Assembly: GCA_030600135.1 (NCBI GenBank)
Contig: JAUVMS010000213.1
Location: 1-6,209, forward strand
From: Hyphomicrobiales bacterium
GTDB lineage: Bacteria > Pseudomonadota > Alphaproteobacteria > Rhizobiales > JAUVMS01
Length of the DNA stretch: 6,209 bases
Direction: 5' to 3'
The position numbers and the translations under genes were made by a program. Of the stretch, positions 5,458 through 6,209 are shown one piece after another; within the stretch, counting starts at the first letter, position 1; every line of letters begins with the position of its first letter. The notes below the pieces were generated by a model. It had not been told where the DNA came from, did not search any database, and saw nothing but the letters and a program-made list of their open reading frames with translations.

Positions 5458-6209
5458 GTGACCGAGATGGCAGCGCACGATGGTGATCGCATCCTCTACG
5501 AGCAAATGGACGATGCGATCGCGCGAAACCGACCCAAGATCCCCGAGTTGAAGAAACGACTTGAGGACGCGGGCGTCAAGTATGTCATGTCCTGCTGGAT
5601 CGACCTTCTGGGTATCCCAAAAACCAAGCCGGTTCCCATTTGGGATCTAGAGGAGCTGTGCCTCGGCAAGGGGCCGCAATTTGCCGTCCACTCGGTCTCA
5701 TTCGTTCCGGAACTGGGGCCTGCCGATCCCGACCAGATCATGGTCCCCGATTTGGACGCGGTCTACATTTGCCCCTGGGACAAAACGCAGGCTTGGATTT
5801 TCGCCGATCTCTATTGGGAAGGAAAGCCGTACAGCCATTGCCCGCGCATGGCGCTGAAACGTCAGGTCCAGGCAGCGGTTGACGCCGGTTACCGACCCAT
5901 GGCGGGGGTCGAGCCGGAATTCCTTGTGCTGAGGCACGACGAGAACGGGTTGCCCGTCAAAGCCTTCGACAACGATCCGCCCTTGGCCAACGGCCGCAAG
6001 CCGAGGCGCCAGGCCTGGGGCTATGACGTCGAAGCATCGATCGACTCGATGGGATATTTGGGCGACCTGATCGACATACTCGGTGAACTCGGTTGGGACC
6101 TTCACGATGTTGTCGCCGAGGGTGCGTACTCACAGTTCGAGCTGGATTTTGGCTACACCAACGCCGTGGCGATGGCCGATCGATTGACCTTCTTGCGAGT
6201 ACTCCTAAA
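5458..6209 (+). CDS. Glutamine synthetase-family ligase (GlnT/GmaS-like), 3' end outside window
   Basis: The first 250 codons are present and the frame is still open at the window edge; full members are about 430-470 residues. The N-terminal beta-grasp domain spans about 30-115, with WIDLLGIPKTKPVPI (48-62) holding the Asp49 region that helps bind the ammonium or amine. The catalytic domain starts near CPRMALKRQVQAA (128-140). VEPEF (151-155) supplies metal-binding Glu152 and Glu154, and AEGAYSQFEL (220-229) supplies Glu221 and Glu228. The usual GQ before the last Glu is SQ here. Enzymes of this type join glutamate to ammonia or an amine using ATP. The layout resembles gamma-glutamylmethylamide synthetase and GlnT more than housekeeping GlnA. 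GTG at 5458 is chosen because AGGGAG (5445-5450) lies 7 bases upstream; ATG at 5467 is too far. With an amine-type Rieske oxygenase in the operon, amine glutamylation is the favoured role (inference). Confidence 0.88.
   Translation, partial: MTEMAAHDGDRILYEQMDDAIARNRPKIPELKKRLEDAGVKYVMSCWIDLLGIPKTKPVPIWDLEELCLGKGPQFAVHSVSFVPELGPADPDQIMVPDLDAVYICPWDKTQAWIFADLYWEGKPYSHCPRMALKRQVQAAVDAGYRPMAGVEPEFLVLRHDENGLPVKAFDNDPPLANGRKPRRQAWGYDVEASIDSMGYLGDLIDILGELGWDLHDVVAEGAYSQFELDFGYTNAVAMADRLTFLRVLL

Noticed and set aside
5058..5492. 144-codon minus-strand frame across glyoxalase and the following gap
   Set aside because: Mostly antisense to glyoxalase, no ribosome site or family signal.
5698..6105. 135-codon minus-strand frame opposite the GS-like gene
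   Set aside because: Antisense shadow of a gene with clear GS metal-ligand motifs.

Overview
The window (about 57-60% G+C by eye, codon use rich in G/C-ending codons) reads like a chromosomal segment of a proteobacterium, most likely an alphaproteobacterium. This rests on gene style only: there is no rRNA, tRNA or other lineage marker. No insertion sequence, CRISPR array, tRNA or replication origin was seen.

Left part (1-1175): a small, secreted, extremely basic protein (9-410, +) carries lysine/arginine-rich AKKVGR repeats right after its signal peptide and looks like a cationic amphipathic peptide. It converges with a second small candidate secreted protein on the minus strand (861-595). 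A strong intrinsic terminator (UUCG loop, then a U-run) lies just past that minus gene and is oriented for it. An AT-rich stretch (about 920-1060) holds a plausible minus-strand promoter. Next comes a near-perfect Shine-Dalgarno sequence and ATG on the plus strand, opening a short reading frame with no recognisable product.

Right part (1176-6209): a catabolic-looking cluster arranged around a divergent control region. To the left runs a ThDP-dependent enzyme of the acetolactate synthase/benzoylformate decarboxylase superfamily (2837-1176, -). To the right runs an operon: an Lrp/AsnC regulator, a Rieske non-haem iron oxygenase alpha subunit with the bridging glutamate typical of quaternary-amine oxygenases (CntA/choline monooxygenase-like), glyoxalase I, a possible 52-residue small protein, and a glutamine synthetase-family ligase (GlnT/GmaS-like) cut by the window edge. 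The first two junctions overlap by exactly 8 bp, indicating tight translational coupling.

The control region holds a perfect 7-3-7 inverted repeat 58 bp before the regulator start, plus related half-sites repeating every 10 bp, a good candidate operator for the Lrp-type regulator. As a working model (inference), the cluster oxidises an N-alkyl or quaternary-amine substrate with the Rieske enzyme, handles the released amine with the GS-like ligase, and processes 2-oxo acid or aldehyde products with the ThDP enzyme and glyoxalase. The Rieske enzyme's reductase partner is not in the window. This combination was not recognised as a named system.
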